Origin: Marinobacter bohaiensis
Lineage (GTDB): Bacteria > Pseudomonadota > Gammaproteobacteria > Pseudomonadales > Oleiphilaceae
Reading direction: 5' to 3'
DNA length: 64,000 bases
NCBI RefSeq assembly: GCF_003258515.1
Contig: NZ_QGEH01000003.1
Coordinates: 186,001-250,000, forward strand
In this document: one piece after another, positions 18,377 through 28,385 of the stretch
How the letters are laid out: each line of letters starts with the position of its first letter
Position numbering within the stretch: position 1 is the first letter of the stretch
The notes under the pieces: model-generated
What the model was told of the DNA's origin: nothing
The model's input: the letters and a program-made list of their open reading frames with translations, nothing else
Database searches by the model: none
Position numbers and translations under genes: made by a program

Positions 18377-19288
18377 ATGGCTGAATGTCGGGTAGAGGAT
18401 CAGGGGCTGTTGCAGCGCTTCGACGATGCGCTCTGGCTGGAGTTTGGCCTGAGCGAACGCACGCGGGCGTCCTACCGCGGCGACCTGGTGCGGCTGTCCT
18501 GCTGGCTGGAAAAGCAGCCCGGCAAACCTCTGCTGCGGGATGCGTCGCGGGTAAATCTGCTGGCCTGGATCTCCGAGGGTATGGCCGCCGGCACCAAGGC
18601 GTCCACCGCCGCTCGGCGGCTGTCGGGGTTGCGCCGCTTTTTCCGGTTCCTGCTGCGCGAGGGGATGATCAGCGAAGACCCGACTCTGCGGATCGATAGC
18701 CCCAACCAGCCCCGTCGCCTGCCCGACACGCTCTCCGAGCAGGACGTGGATGCCCTGCTGGAAGAACCCGATCCTGCCGTGGCGATCGAATTGCGCGACC
18801 GGGCGATGCTGGAGATTCTATACGGATGCGGCCTGCGGGTGTCGGAGCTGGTCAACCTGACCGTCGATCAGGTTAACCTGCGCCAGGGGGTTGTCCGGAT
18901 CATCGGTAAGGGCAATAAGGAGCGCCTGGTCCCCATGGGGGAGGAGGCGCTGGACTGGCTCACCCGTTACATGGGCGAGGCCCGGGGCGAAGTGCTCAGG
19001 CAGCGTGTCGCCGATGCCCTGTTTCCTGGCAGCCGGGCCCAGCCCATGACGCGCCAGACATTTTGGCACCGCATCAAGCTCTACGCGCGCCGGGCCGGTA
19101 TCAACAAGAAGCTGTCACCCCACACCCTGCGGCACGCGTTCGCCACCCATCTGCTGAATCACGGCGCGGATCTGCGAGTGGTGCAGATGCTGCTCGGTCA
19201 TGCCGATCTGTCCACCACCCAGATCTACACCCATGTGGCGCGTCAGCGTCTGCAGGAGCTGCACGGCGCCCACCATCCGCGTGGTTGA
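18377..19288 (+). CDS. xerD: Site-specific tyrosine recombinase XerD
   Basis: The 303-residue recombinase resolves chromosome dimers at dif together with XerC, under FtsK control. The N-terminal core-binding SAM-like domain covers about 10-95. The catalytic residues are all present: R154 (CGLRVSEL), K178 (GKGNKE), H249 and R252 (HTLRHAFATHLL), H275 (LLGHADLSTTQIYTHV) and nucleophile Y284. It has its own ribosome site (CGGGAG) and sits between the rplS terminator and dsbC, in the same order as in Pseudomonas. The extra five residues after HGAHHPRG-like ends are normal for XerD. Confidence 0.96.
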   Translation: MAECRVEDQGLLQRFDDALWLEFGLSERTRASYRGDLVRLSCWLEKQPGKPLLRDASRVNLLAWISEGMAAGTKASTAARRLSGLRRFFRFLLREGMISEDPTLRIDSPNQPRRLPDTLSEQDVDALLEEPDPAVAIELRDRAMLEILYGCGLRVSELVNLTVDQVNLRQGVVRIIGKGNKERLVPMGEEALDWLTRYMGEARGEVLRQRVADALFPGSRAQPMTRQTFWHRIKLYARRAGINKKLSPHTLRHAFATHLLNHGADLRVVQMLLGHADLSTTQIYTHVARQRLQELHGAHHPRG

Positions 19289-19380
19289 TCCAGACGGATG
19301 GGGTTGCAGTGCTGGTGCGCTGAACTCGGGCCGGGTATCGTTGTCCCACTGACTCACCCTGAGATACGAGAAGAGGTTGC

Positions 19381-20136
19381 ATGACTCACGTTCGCCAAGG
19401 CCTGTTTAGGGGCCTGCTGTTTTCGCTCTTGACCATGGTTTCGGTTGGCCTGATGGCGGCCGAGTCGGTTTCCGGAGAGGTGGAAAAGGCCATATCCGAG
19501 CGCCTGGAAGGTGCGATTCCCGGTCTCAAGGTGCAGGGCGTCACACCGTCTGACATCGATGGTTTCTACGAGGTCGCAACGAATAATCCCGACATGATCT
19601 ATGCCACGGCCGACGGCGGTTATTTCTTTGTCGGCGACCTGTACCAGGTCAGTGACGCCGGGGTGAGCAACGTTACCGAATCCTCCCGCGCGGAGCAGCG
19701 TGCCGAGCTGCTGGCCCAGGTGGATCCCGACGACATGATCCGCTTCGAGCCCGATGGCAAGATCAAGTCGAAGATCTATGTGTTCACCGACATCGATTGT
19801 CCCTACTGCCGCAAGCTCCACAAGGATGTGCCACGCCTCAACGAGCTGGGCATCGAGGTGAATTACCTGGGATACCCCCGCAGCGGTCCCAACACGCCGT
19901 CCTTCCGCAAGTACGTGTCGGTGTGGTGTTCCGACGATCCCCAGGCGGCGATGGACGCGGCCAAGGCCGGGCAGTCCGTGCCTGAAGCCAGCTGCGAGAA
20001 TCCGGTTCAGGATCAGTTCCGGCTGGGAGGGGAAGTCGGCGTGACGGGCACACCGGCGATCGTCCTGGAAGATGGGCAGATGGTGCGGGGCTACGTTCCG
20101 GCCGACAAGCTTGCTCGGGGGCTGGGTGTTCTCTAG
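19381..20136 (+). CDS. dsbC: Thiol:disulfide interchange protein DsbC
   Basis: The 251-residue periplasmic disulfide isomerase has a signal peptide with cleavage likely after LMA at about residue 26. An N-terminal dimerisation domain follows (about 30-90), then a thioredoxin domain with the active site CPYC (140-143) and cis-proline loop TGTPAIV. Two further cysteines (VWCSDD and ASCENP) probably form a structural disulfide, as in E. coli DsbC. It lies 92 bp after xerD. It would be kept reduced by DsbD, which is not in this window. Confidence 0.95.
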   Translation: MTHVRQGLFRGLLFSLLTMVSVGLMAAESVSGEVEKAISERLEGAIPGLKVQGVTPSDIDGFYEVATNNPDMIYATADGGYFFVGDLYQVSDAGVSNVTESSRAEQRAELLAQVDPDDMIRFEPDGKIKSKIYVFTDIDCPYCRKLHKDVPRLNELGIEVNYLGYPRSGPNTPSFRKYVSVWCSDDPQAAMDAAKAGQSVPEASCENPVQDQFRLGGEVGVTGTPAIVLEDGQMVRGYVPADKLARGLGVL

Positions 20137-20259
20137 AACTGCTTTTGATTAATCGATAACCGCCGGAACATTTTTTTCGGGCGCCAATCGTTATAAACTG
20201 CCGCGCTGGAGACTGGCTTTGCAGGCCGGCTCCAGCGTCATTCATTGGTATTCAGGGGT

Positions 20260-21567
20260 ATGAGCTTGAAAGAGGTCAGAGTCGGAATCTGCGGATTGGG
20301 AACTGTCGGTGGTGGTACGTTCAACGTACTGACGCGGAATGCGGAATTGATTGCAGGCCGGGCAGGCTGTCCGATCCGAATTAGCCGGGTGGCGTCACGC
20401 CGCCAGCGCGATGATTTTGACCTGGGCGAGATTCCCTTCAGCACCGACGTGTTCGAACTGGTCAAGGCGGACGACGTGGATGTGGTGGTCGAGTTGATCG
20501 GTGGCTACGACGCGGCCCGCGAACTGGTGCTGGCCGCCATCGAGAATGGCAAGCACGTGGTCACCGCCAACAAGGCGCTGATCGCCGTCCATGGTAATGA
20601 AATTTTCGAGGCGGCGGCCAGGCGCGGCGTGATCGTCGCCTATGAGGCCGGCGTCGCTGGCGGCATCCCGGTGATCAAGTCCATCCGTGAGGGCATGGCC
20701 GCCAACCGCATCGACTGGATCGCCGGCATCATCAACGGCACCGGCAACTACATTCTCACCGAGATGCGCGCCGGTCGCGAGTTCGGTGAAGTGCTCAAAG
20801 AGGCTCAGGACAAAGGCTACGCCGAGGCGGATCCGACTTTCGACGTGGAAGGCATTGACGCTGCCCACAAGCTGACCATCCTGGCGTCCTCCGGCTTCGG
20901 GGTGCCGCTCCAGTTTGAGCGGGCCTACACCGAGGGCATCTCCAACATCACGCCCTACGACATCGCCCACGCCGAACTGCTGGGCTACCGCATCAAACAC
21001 CTGGGTATCGCCCGGCGCCGTGAGAATGGCATCGAGCTGCGGGTCCATCCCACGCTGGTGCCGCGTAGCCACCTGATCGCCCAGGTGGATGGCGTTCTCA
21101 ACGCGGTGCTGGTGGACGGCGATGCCGTGGGTCAGACCATGTACTACGGCCCCGGTGCCGGTGACGAAGCCACGGCGTCGGCGGTCATCGCCGATATCGT
21201 CGACGTCGCCCGCAGCGTCTCCCACGAGAGCCAGCAGCGTGTGCCTTACCTGGGCTTCGAGCCGGACGCGCTGGAAGACCTGGACGTGCTGCCCATGGAA
21301 GACGTCCAGTCCGCCTACTACCTGCGCATCAACGCCCTGGATCGCCCGGGCGTGCTGGCCAAGGTGGCGTCGATCCTCAGCGAGCACGGCATCAATATCG
21401 AGTCGATCATGCAGAAGGAATCCGAGCTGGAAGACGGCCGCATTCCGGTGATCATCCTGACCCATACGGTCCAGGAGCGGCAGATCAACCGTGCGATCGA
21501 GGACCTGGAAGCGCTGTCCGACGTCCAGGAGAAGGTTGTACGCATCCGCGCGGAAAACTTTAACTGA
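20260..21567 (+). CDS. hom: Homoserine dehydrogenase
   Basis: The 435-residue NAD(P)-dependent enzyme makes homoserine from aspartate semialdehyde, the branch point for threonine and methionine. The Rossmann loop GLGTVGGG is at residues 12-19. The catalytic region shows the family lysine stretch (EAQDKGYAEADPTFDVEGIDAAHK). A C-terminal ACT domain (about 355-430, RPGVLAKVASILSEHGINIES) is the likely threonine feedback site. The ATG at 20260 has GGGG just upstream. thrC follows 70 bp later, forming a hom-thrC unit. Confidence 0.96.
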   Translation: MSLKEVRVGICGLGTVGGGTFNVLTRNAELIAGRAGCPIRISRVASRRQRDDFDLGEIPFSTDVFELVKADDVDVVVELIGGYDAARELVLAAIENGKHVVTANKALIAVHGNEIFEAAARRGVIVAYEAGVAGGIPVIKSIREGMAANRIDWIAGIINGTGNYILTEMRAGREFGEVLKEAQDKGYAEADPTFDVEGIDAAHKLTILASSGFGVPLQFERAYTEGISNITPYDIAHAELLGYRIKHLGIARRRENGIELRVHPTLVPRSHLIAQVDGVLNAVLVDGDAVGQTMYYGPGAGDEATASAVIADIVDVARSVSHESQQRVPYLGFEPDALEDLDVLPMEDVQSAYYLRINALDRPGVLAKVASILSEHGINIESIMQKESELEDGRIPVIILTHTVQERQINRAIEDLEALSDVQEKVVRIRAENFN

Positions 21568-21637
21568 GGCAGCCCTTCGCTGCCCGTGGTTTGAATCCGG
21601 GCGACTCCGGTGGGGTCGCCCCAGACGGGATTGGATC

Positions 21638-23038
21638 GTGAGATATATCAGCACACGGGGCGACGCACCGGCCCTGGGATTCGAGGACGTTCTGCTGACC
21701 GGCCTGGCAACGGACGGCGGACTGTACGTACCGGAGTCACTGCCCAAATTCAGCCTGGAAGAGATCCGCAGCTGGCGCGGGCTTTCCTACAGCGAGCTGG
21801 CCTTCAAGGTCATGTACCCGTTTGTCGAGGACGCCATCGGCGCCGACGATTTCCGCGCCATGCTCGATGAAACCTACGCCGGCTTTGCTCACAAGGCCAC
21901 CGCACCACTGGTCCAGCTCGACAGCAACGAGTGGGTCATGGAGTTGTTCCGCGGCCCCACGCTGGCGTTCAAGGACTTCGCCCTGCAACTGCTGGGGCGT
22001 CTGCTGGACTACGTGCTGGAGAAGCGCAAGCAGCACGTGGTGATCATGGGCGCCACCTCCGGCGATACCGGCTCGGCCGCCATCGAAGGCTGCCGCCGCT
22101 GCGAACACGTGGATATCTTCATCCTGCATCCCCACCAGCGGGTGTCGGAAGTGCAGCGCCGCCAGATGACCACCGTCACCGGCGACAACATCCACAACAT
22201 CGCGGTGAAGGGCAACTTCGACGATTGCCAGCGGATGGTCAAGGCCAGCTTCGGCGACCAGGTCTTCCTCAACGGCAAGACCCAGCTGGTGGCGGTCAAC
22301 TCCATCAACTGGGCGCGGATCATGGCCCAGATCGTCTACTACTTCCATGCGTCACTGGCGCTGGGCGGGCCCGATCGCAGCATGGCGTTCTCGGTGCCCA
22401 CCGGTAATTTCGGCGACATCTTCGCCGGTTACCTGGCGCGGGAAATGGGGCTGCCGATCAGTCAGCTGGTGATTGCCACCAACCGCAACGACATCCTGCA
22501 CCGGTTCATGAGCGGCAACCGTTACGAGCAGCAAACCCTGGAGCACACCCTGTCGCCGAGCATGGACATCATGGTGTCCTCCAACTTCGAGCGCCTGCTG
22601 TTTGACCTGCACGGCCGCGATGGTGCTGCCACCCGCGACCTGCTGGAGCGGGCGCAACAGGGGCCGGTCAGCATTGAGGACTACCGCTGGAAAGGGGCGC
22701 GCAAGTTGTTCGATAGCGCCGCCGTGGATGACGCCGCCACCTGCGACACCATCCGCTCGGTGTTCGAGGACAACGAATACCTGCTGGATCCGCACACCGC
22801 GATCGGCGTCAAGGCCGCGCGCGAGTGTCGTCGCGATGCGTCCGTGCCGATGATCACCTTGGGAACCGCGCACCCCGCCAAGTTCCCGGACGCGGTCGAG
22901 CAGTCGGGCGTTGGCGTGAAGCCGGAGCTGCCCCAGCATCTCGCCGACCTGTTCGAGCGGGAAGAGCGCTACAGTGTGCTCGAAGACGACCTCAAGGCCG
23001 TCCAGGACTTTATCGGGTCGCACTGGAAACACGCCTGA
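21638..23038 (+). CDS. thrC: Threonine synthase
   Basis: The 466-residue PLP enzyme converts O-phosphohomoserine to threonine. The N terminus MRYISTRGDAPALGFEDVLL is the proteobacterial long form. The Schiff-base lysine is K112 in LAFKDFALQLLG and the phosphate-binding loop is ATSGDTGSAAIEG. I use a GTG at 21638, because the longer open frame back to 21491 overlaps hom and has no family sequence. A strong stem-loop lies immediately downstream, before recJ. Confidence 0.96.
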   Translation: MRYISTRGDAPALGFEDVLLTGLATDGGLYVPESLPKFSLEEIRSWRGLSYSELAFKVMYPFVEDAIGADDFRAMLDETYAGFAHKATAPLVQLDSNEWVMELFRGPTLAFKDFALQLLGRLLDYVLEKRKQHVVIMGATSGDTGSAAIEGCRRCEHVDIFILHPHQRVSEVQRRQMTTVTGDNIHNIAVKGNFDDCQRMVKASFGDQVFLNGKTQLVAVNSINWARIMAQIVYYFHASLALGGPDRSMAFSVPTGNFGDIFAGYLAREMGLPISQLVIATNRNDILHRFMSGNRYEQQTLEHTLSPSMDIMVSSNFERLLFDLHGRDGAATRDLLERAQQGPVSIEDYRWKGARKLFDSAAVDDAATCDTIRSVFEDNEYLLDPHTAIGVKAARECRRDASVPMITLGTAHPAKFPDAVEQSGVGVKPELPQHLADLFEREERYSVLEDDLKAVQDFIGSHWKHA

Positions 23039-23044
23039 TCACCA

Positions 23045-23066
23045 CGCGGCCCCTTCCGGGGCCGCG
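23045..23066 (+). terminator. Perfect stem-loop between thrC and recJ
   Basis: CGCGGCCCC (23045-23053) and GGGGCCGCG (23058-23066) pair perfectly around a TTCC loop, 6 bp after the thrC stop. It is followed by CTGCTTCTG, with no T-run, so it may be a weak terminator or an mRNA-stabilising 3' hairpin. Confidence 0.5.
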
Positions 23067-23097
23067 CTGCTTCTGAACGCCAGAAAAACCAAACGCC

Positions 23098-24849
23098 ATG
23101 ACGCCGAAGAAAATCATCCGACGCCCCGTGCCCGATGCGTCCGCCGACTGGGGACTCCAACTGCCGCCGCTGCTCAAGCGCCTGTATCAGGCTCGGGGTG
23201 TGCGCTCCGACGCCGAGCTCAACTACACCCTGAAAGCGCTGGCATCCCCGTTCGACTTGCGCGGTATCGATCGCGCCGTGGAGTTGATCGCCGAGGCGAT
23301 CGCCGGGCAGCAGCGCATCCTGGTGCTGGGGGACTTTGACGCCGACGGCGCCACCAGCACCACCGTAGCCATCCTGGGGCTGCAGATGATGGGCGCGCAG
23401 GCCGTGGACTTCCGGGTGCCGAGCCGTTTTTCGGATGGTTACGGCCTGACACCGGGCATCATCGACCGACTGGAGCAGGAAGGCGCCTTGCCTGACCTGC
23501 TGATCACCGTGGACAACGGCATTGCCGCGGTCGATGGCGTCGCGGCGGCCCTTAAAAAGGGCATGCGCGTGGTGGTCACCGACCACCACCTGCCGGGTGA
23601 CGAACTGCCGCCGGCCGACGCTATTGTCAATCCCAATCAGGTGGGCTGTCCGTTCCTGAGCAAGAACGCCGCCGGGGTTGGTGTGATGTTCTACGTGCTC
23701 ACGGCCCTGCGCCGCTACATGAGCGAGAAAGGCATGCTGGACGGACGCGGCCCCAACCTGGGTTGTCTGCTGGATCTGGTGGCGCTGGGCACGGTGGCCG
23801 ACGTGGTGCCCCTGGACCAGAACAACCGTATCTTCGTCGAGCAGGGGCTGCGCCGGATCCGTCAGGGCGAGGCCCGGCCCGGCATCCTGGCATTGCTCGA
23901 AGTGGCCGGGCGCGAGCATGCCCAGATCAGCGCCACCGACCTGGGTTTTGTCGTGGGGCCACGCCTCAACGCCGCCGGCCGGCTGGACGATATGAGCCTG
24001 GGCATCGCCTGTCTGCTGGCGGACAGTCCCGATGAAGCACGGCGGCTGGCGACCGAGCTTGACCAGATGAACCGTGACCGGCGCAGCATCGAAACCGGCA
24101 TGAAGGAGCAGGCCCAGGAACTGCTGGCCTCCCTGTCGCTGGACATCGCCGGGCTGCCGTGGGGGCTGGCGCTGTACGATCCGGACTGGCACCAGGGCGT
24201 GATCGGCATCCTGGCGGCGCGCATCCGCGAACAGACCCATCGCCCGGTAATCGCCTTCGCCCCGGACGAGGGCGGCGAGCTGCTCAAGGGCTCGGCCCGA
24301 TCCATCCCCGGCCTGCACATCCGCGACGTGTTGGCGGCGGTGGACGCCCGCAACCCCGGCCTGCTGAAAAAGTTCGGCGGTCACGCCATGGCGGCCGGCA
24401 TGACCATCGACGCCGCCGCGCTGGAGGCGTTCAGCGCGGCGTTCGACGCGGCGGTCAGGGAAGCCATCACCGAGGAGGCGCTGGAGGCCTCCATCACCAC
24501 CGATGGCCCGCTGGCGCCGCACGAATTGACGCTGGATACGGCGTACACGCTGAAGCGCTCGGGTCCCTGGGGGCAGCATTTCCCGGAGCCAGCCTTCGAC
24601 GGCGAGTTTGAGGTGATCAACCAGCGCATCGTGGGCGAACGCCATCTCAAACTGGTGCTGCGCCCGCGCCATGGGGGTGACGTGCTTGATGGCATTGCCT
24701 TCAATACCGGCGCCGAGGTCCCGGATTTCACCCGCACCGGCGCGCGGATCGTCTACAAGCCGGACGCCAACACCTTCCGCGGGCGGACCCAGCTGCAGCT
24801 GCTGGTGGACTACATCGAGCCGGCTGATTTCGGGGCGGATCTCCGGTAA
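23098..24849 (+). CDS. recJ: Single-stranded-DNA-specific exonuclease RecJ
   Basis: The 583-residue 5'-3' exonuclease acts in RecF-pathway recombination and mismatch repair. DHH-superfamily metal motifs are present: GDFDADGATS (78-87), the VTVDNG-like TVDNGI, and TDHHLPGDELP. The later DHHA1 domain includes HQGVIGILAARI and GGHAMAAGMTI. Length and start are typical. The frame begins with an ATG at 23098, 31 bp after the thrC hairpin. prfB starts 65 bp downstream, as in many gammaproteobacteria. Confidence 0.95.
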   Translation: MTPKKIIRRPVPDASADWGLQLPPLLKRLYQARGVRSDAELNYTLKALASPFDLRGIDRAVELIAEAIAGQQRILVLGDFDADGATSTTVAILGLQMMGAQAVDFRVPSRFSDGYGLTPGIIDRLEQEGALPDLLITVDNGIAAVDGVAAALKKGMRVVVTDHHLPGDELPPADAIVNPNQVGCPFLSKNAAGVGVMFYVLTALRRYMSEKGMLDGRGPNLGCLLDLVALGTVADVVPLDQNNRIFVEQGLRRIRQGEARPGILALLEVAGREHAQISATDLGFVVGPRLNAAGRLDDMSLGIACLLADSPDEARRLATELDQMNRDRRSIETGMKEQAQELLASLSLDIAGLPWGLALYDPDWHQGVIGILAARIREQTHRPVIAFAPDEGGELLKGSARSIPGLHIRDVLAAVDARNPGLLKKFGGHAMAAGMTIDAAALEAFSAAFDAAVREAITEEALEASITTDGPLAPHELTLDTAYTLKRSGPWGQHFPEPAFDGEFEVINQRIVGERHLKLVLRPRHGGDVLDGIAFNTGAEVPDFTRTGARIVYKPDANTFRGRTQLQLLVDYIEPADFGADLR

Positions 24850-24914
24850 AATGCGTCGCCTGCCGGGCGATCCGGCCGTGTTTCCAAGTTTTTTCACCGT
24901 TAGATGGATACCAC

Positions 24915-26010
24915 ATGGAAATCAATCCCATTCTGAATTCAATCAAGGATCTCCGGGAGCGTACTGAAGCGCTTAGGGGGTATCTTTGACTACGATCAGC
25001 GTAGTGAACGTCTGGTCGAAGTAGAGCGCGAACTGGAAGACCCGAGCGTCTGGGAAGACCCGGAGCGGGCCCAGGGCCTGGGTAAGGAACGCGCCAACCT
25101 GGAGCTGATCGTCAAGACGATCGACAAGCTCACCAACGGCCTGTCCGACGCCGAGGACCTGATCCAGATGGCGGCCGAGGAAGAGGACGAGCAGGCCGGG
25201 GCTGACGTCCAGTCGGACCTGGATGAGCTGGACAAGGATCTGGAAAAGCTCGAGTTCCGTCGCATGTTCTCCGGCGAAATGGACGAGAACAACGCCTACC
25301 TGGACATCCAGGCCGGCTCCGGCGGCACCGAGGCCCAGGACTGGGCCAACATGCTGCTGCGCATGTTCCTGCGCTGGGCCGAGCGTCGTGGCTTCAAGGC
25401 CCAGATCGTCGAGCTGCAGGAAGGGGAAGTGGCCGGTATCAAGAGTGCCACCATCCACATCGAGGGCGAGTACGCCTACGGCTGGCTGCGCACGGAAACC
25501 GGCGTGCACCGCCTGGTGCGCAAGTCGCCGTTCGATTCCGGCAATCGCCGGCACACGTCCTTCTCGTCGGTGTTCGTATCGCCGGAAGTGGACGACAGCT
25601 TCGAGATCGAGATCAACCCGGCGGATCTGCGGGTGGACGTCTACCGCGCGTCCGGCGCCGGTGGTCAGCACGTCAACCGGACCGAATCCGCGGTTCGACT
25701 GACGCACCTGCCGACCAACACGGTCGTGGCCTGTCAGGCCGGGCGCAGCCAGCATCAGAACAAGGATCAGGCCATGAAACAGCTCAAGGCCAAACTGTTC
25801 GAGCTGGAGATGCAGAAGCGCAACGCCGAGAAGCAGAAGCAGGAAGACGCCAAGTCCGACATCGGCTGGGGCAGCCAGATCCGCTCCTACGTCCTCGACG
25901 ACAGCCGGGTCAAGGACCTGCGCACCAAGGTGGAAACCAGCAACACCCAGGCCGTGCTGGACGGTGACATCGACAAGTTCATCGAAGCCAGCCTGAAAAT
26001 GGCCCTCTAA
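24915..26010 (+). CDS. prfB: Peptide chain release factor 2, made by programmed +1 frameshift
   Basis: RF2 releases chains at UGA and UAA. The first 24 codons (24915-24986) end at an in-frame TGA (24987-24989). Reading resumes +1 at GAC (24988-24990) for a further 340 codons, giving 364 residues. The shift site is the classical AGGGGGTATCTTTGAC, with an internal Shine-Dalgarno AGGGGG ahead of CTT-TGA-C. The codon-recognition tripeptide SPF is at 204-206 and the catalytic GGQ at 249-251. The residue equivalent to E. coli K-12 Thr246 is Ala here. RF2 levels therefore autoregulate. Annotation as a single ORF would lose the first 24 codons. Confidence 0.97.
24976..24990 (+). promoter_or_regulatory. 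Programmed +1 ribosomal frameshift site of prfB
   Basis: The internal Shine-Dalgarno run AGGGGG lies just upstream of TAT-CTT-TGA-C. The slippery CTT is codon 24 and the TGA at 24987-24989 is the zero-frame stop. The arrangement is the same as in E. coli prfB. Confidence 0.95.
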
Positions 26011-26025
26011 ACTGCCAATCAACCG

Positions 26026-26055
26026 CAGGCCCGGTGGCGTCATCCACCGGGCCTG
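26026..26055. repeat. Perfect 12-bp stem-loop between prfB and lysS
   Basis: CAGGCCCGGTGG (26026-26037) and CCACCGGGCCTG (26044-26055) pair without mismatch around CGTCAT. No T-run follows, so it is unlikely to be a full intrinsic terminator. It may be a processing or stability element in a prfB-lysS transcript. Confidence 0.6.
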
Positions 26056-26074
26056 AACACGCTAGCGAGATATC

Positions 26075-27586
26075 ATGACAGACCAGACTCCCAACGCCGT
26101 TACGCAGGACGACAACAAGCTCATCGCCGAGCGTCGTGCCAAGCTGGCCGAACTGCGCGAGCAGGGCAACGCCTTCCCCAACGATTTCCGTCGCGACAGC
26201 ACCGCTGCCGAACTGCAGAAGGCCTACGGCGACAAATCGAAGGAAGAGCTGGAGGAGCTGGGTCTGGAAGTGGCCATTGCCGGCCGCCTGATGCTGGATC
26301 GCAAGGCGTTCAAGGTGGTGCAGGACGTGAGCGGTCGTATCCAGGTCTACGCCTCCAAGGACGTGCAGAAAGATACCAAACACTGGGATCTGGGCGACGT
26401 GATCGGTGTGCGCGGCAAACTGTGCAAATCCGGCAAGGGCGATCTGTACGTCATGATGGACGAGTACAAGCTGCTGACCAAGTCGCTGCGACCGCTGCCG
26501 GAGAAGCACAAGGGGCTGACCGACACCGAGATGCGGTATCGCCAGCGCTACGTCGACCTGATGGTCAACGAGGATTCGCGCCGGGTTTTTGCCGCGCGTT
26601 CCAAGATCATCAACAGTATCCGCAGCTATTTCACCGAGCGTGACTTCATCGAAGTGGAAACGCCGATGCTGCAGGCGATTCCGGGCGGGGCGACGGCGCG
26701 TCCGTTCGTCACCCATCACAATGCCCTGGACCTGGAGATGTACCTGCGCATCGCGCCGGAACTGTATCTCAAGCGCCTGGTGGTCGGCGGTTTCGAGCGG
26801 GTGTTCGAGATCAACCGCAACTTCCGTAACGAGGGCTTGTCCACCCGGCACAACCCGGAATTCACCATGCTGGAGTTCTACCAGGCGTACGCGGACTACA
26901 ACGACCTGATGGACCACACCGAGACCATGCTGCGGGAAACCGCGCAGAAGGTGCTGGGGACCACGGTGGTGACCAATACCCGCGCCCTGGCCAACGGCGA
27001 CACCGAAACGGTCGAATACGACTTTGGCCAGCCGTTCGCGCGCCTGAGCGTGTTCGATTCCATCCTGCACTACAACCCGGACATCAAGGCGGAGGCGCTG
27101 GCCGACGCCGATGCGGCGCGTGACATCGCGAAGGATCTGGGCATTCCGCTGAAGAACAACTGGGGCCTGGGCAAGGTACAGATCGAGATCTTCGAGAAGA
27201 CCGTCGAGCATCGCCTGATGCAGCCGACCTTTATTGTCGAGTACCCGACTGAAGTCTCCCCGTTGGCGCGCCGTAAGGACGCCGATCCGTTCGTCACCGA
27301 GCGGTTTGAGTTCTTCGTCGGTGGCCGTGAGATTGCCAACGGCTTCTCGGAGCTGAACGACGCCGAGGATCAGGCGGAGCGTTTCCGCGAGCAGGTGGCC
27401 GAGAAAGAGGCTGGCGATGACGAGGCCATGTTCTTCGACGAAGACTACGTCACGGCGCTGGAATACGGTCTGCCGCCGACCGCCGGCGAAGGCATCGGCA
27501 TCGACCGTCTTGCCATGCTGCTGACGGACTCGCCGTCGATTCGCGACGTGATCCTGTTCCCGGCCATGCGTCCGGAAAAGGGCTGA
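26075..27586 (+). CDS. lysS: Lysyl-tRNA synthetase, class II
   Basis: The 503-residue enzyme charges tRNA-Lys. The N-terminal OB-fold anticodon-binding domain covers about 60-170. The class II core shows motif 2 ([20 protein letters not shown]) and motif 3 ([12 protein letters not shown]) near the C terminus. It follows prfB, a conserved pairing, with 64 bp between them that hold a long hairpin. ung begins 6 bp after the stop and is probably co-transcribed. Confidence 0.97.
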   Translation: MTDQTPNAVTQDDNKLIAERRAKLAELREQGNAFPNDFRRDSTAAELQKAYGDKSKEELEELGLEVAIAGRLMLDRKAFKVVQDVSGRIQVYASKDVQKDTKHWDLGDVIGVRGKLCKSGKGDLYVMMDEYKLLTKSLRPLPEKHKGLTDTEMRYRQRYVDLMVNEDSRRVFAARSKIINSIRSYFTERDFIEVETPMLQAIPGGATARPFVTHHNALDLEMYLRIAPELYLKRLVVGGFERVFEINRNFRNEGLSTRHNPEFTMLEFYQAYADYNDLMDHTETMLRETAQKVLGTTVVTNTRALANGDTETVEYDFGQPFARLSVFDSILHYNPDIKAEALADADAARDIAKDLGIPLKNNWGLGKVQIEIFEKTVEHRLMQPTFIVEYPTEVSPLARRKDADPFVTERFEFFVGGREIANGFSELNDAEDQAERFREQVAEKEAGDDEAMFFDEDYVTALEYGLPPTAGEGIGIDRLAMLLTDSPSIRDVILFPAMRPEKG

Positions 27587-27592
27587 TCGTCG

Positions 27593-28339
27593 ATGTCGAT
27601 GCATCCGGCCGCCGCAGCGCTGCGCGAACAGCTCAAGCCCGGACGGGGCTGGCTCGAACGTCTCAGTGGCGAGTTCGAGCAGCCCTACATGCAGTCACTC
27701 GCCGCCTTCCTGGCGGAAGAGGAGCAGGCCGGGAAAACATTGTTCCCGGCCAGGCAGCATTGCTTCAATGCCCTCAACTCGACGCCATTCGACGACGTGT
27801 CCGTGGTTATTCTGGGGCAGGACCCCTACCACGGGCCGGGGCAGGCCCATGGACTGTGTTTCAGTGTGCGGCCGGGCGTGAAGACACCGCCGTCTCTGGT
27901 CAATATCTTCAAGGAGATCGATGCGGAGCTGGGTATCCCGGCGCCGGGTCACGGCTGCCTGCAACCCTGGGCGGAGCAGGGCGTGTTGCTGCTCAACGCG
28001 GTGCTGACGGTGGTTCAGGGGCAGGCCGGCGCCCACCAGGGCAAAGGCTGGGAGCACTTTACCGACCGGGTGATCGAGCACATCAACGCCGAGCGTGAAA
28101 ACGTGGTGTTCCTGCTCTGGGGCAGTTACGCACAGAAGAAAGGGCGCATCATCGACCGTAGCCGCCATCGGGTGCTGCAGGGGCCGCACCCGTCTCCGCT
28201 GAGTGCTCATCGGGGCTTTTTCGGCTGCGGCCACTTCCAGCAAACCAATGATTGGCTCGTTCAGAAAGGGCGCCCGCCCATCGATTGGCAATTGCCGGAT
28301 CAGGACACGCTGATCGCCCAATACAAGAAAGGCCGGTGA
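27593..28339 (+). CDS. ung: Uracil-DNA glycosylase, family 1
   Basis: The 248-residue base-excision repair enzyme removes uracil from DNA. The water-activating loop [13 protein letters not shown] carries catalytic D77, and the C-terminal loop [13 protein letters not shown] supplies the catalytic His and the Leu wedge region. Two ATGs at 27593 and 27599 are possible starts, 6 or 12 bp after lysS. The stop codon lies inside the left arm of a long terminator stem. Confidence 0.96.
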   Translation: MSMHPAAAALREQLKPGRGWLERLSGEFEQPYMQSLAAFLAEEEQAGKTLFPARQHCFNALNSTPFDDVSVVILGQDPYHGPGQAHGLCFSVRPGVKTPPSLVNIFKEIDAELGIPAPGHGCLQPWAEQGVLLLNAVLTVVQGQAGAHQGKGWEHFTDRVIEHINAERENVVFLLWGSYAQKKGRIIDRSRHRVLQGPHPSPLSAHRGFFGCGHFQQTNDWLVQKGRPPIDWQLPDQDTLIAQYKKGR

Positions 28340-28359
28340 ATCACCGGCCTTTCTTGTAT
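28321..28359. terminator. Bidirectional terminator between convergent ung and HDOD gene
   Basis: Nineteen-base arms (28321-28339 and 28341-28359) are perfectly complementary around a single central base. The core GGCCGGTGA/TCACCGGCC is flanked by AAGAAA on one side and TTTCTT on the other, giving U-rich tails on both strands. The ung stop codon TGA is the last codon of the left arm. Confidence 0.9.
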
Positions 28360-28385
28360 CTGGTGGAGCTCAACCCCGGGCGGGT

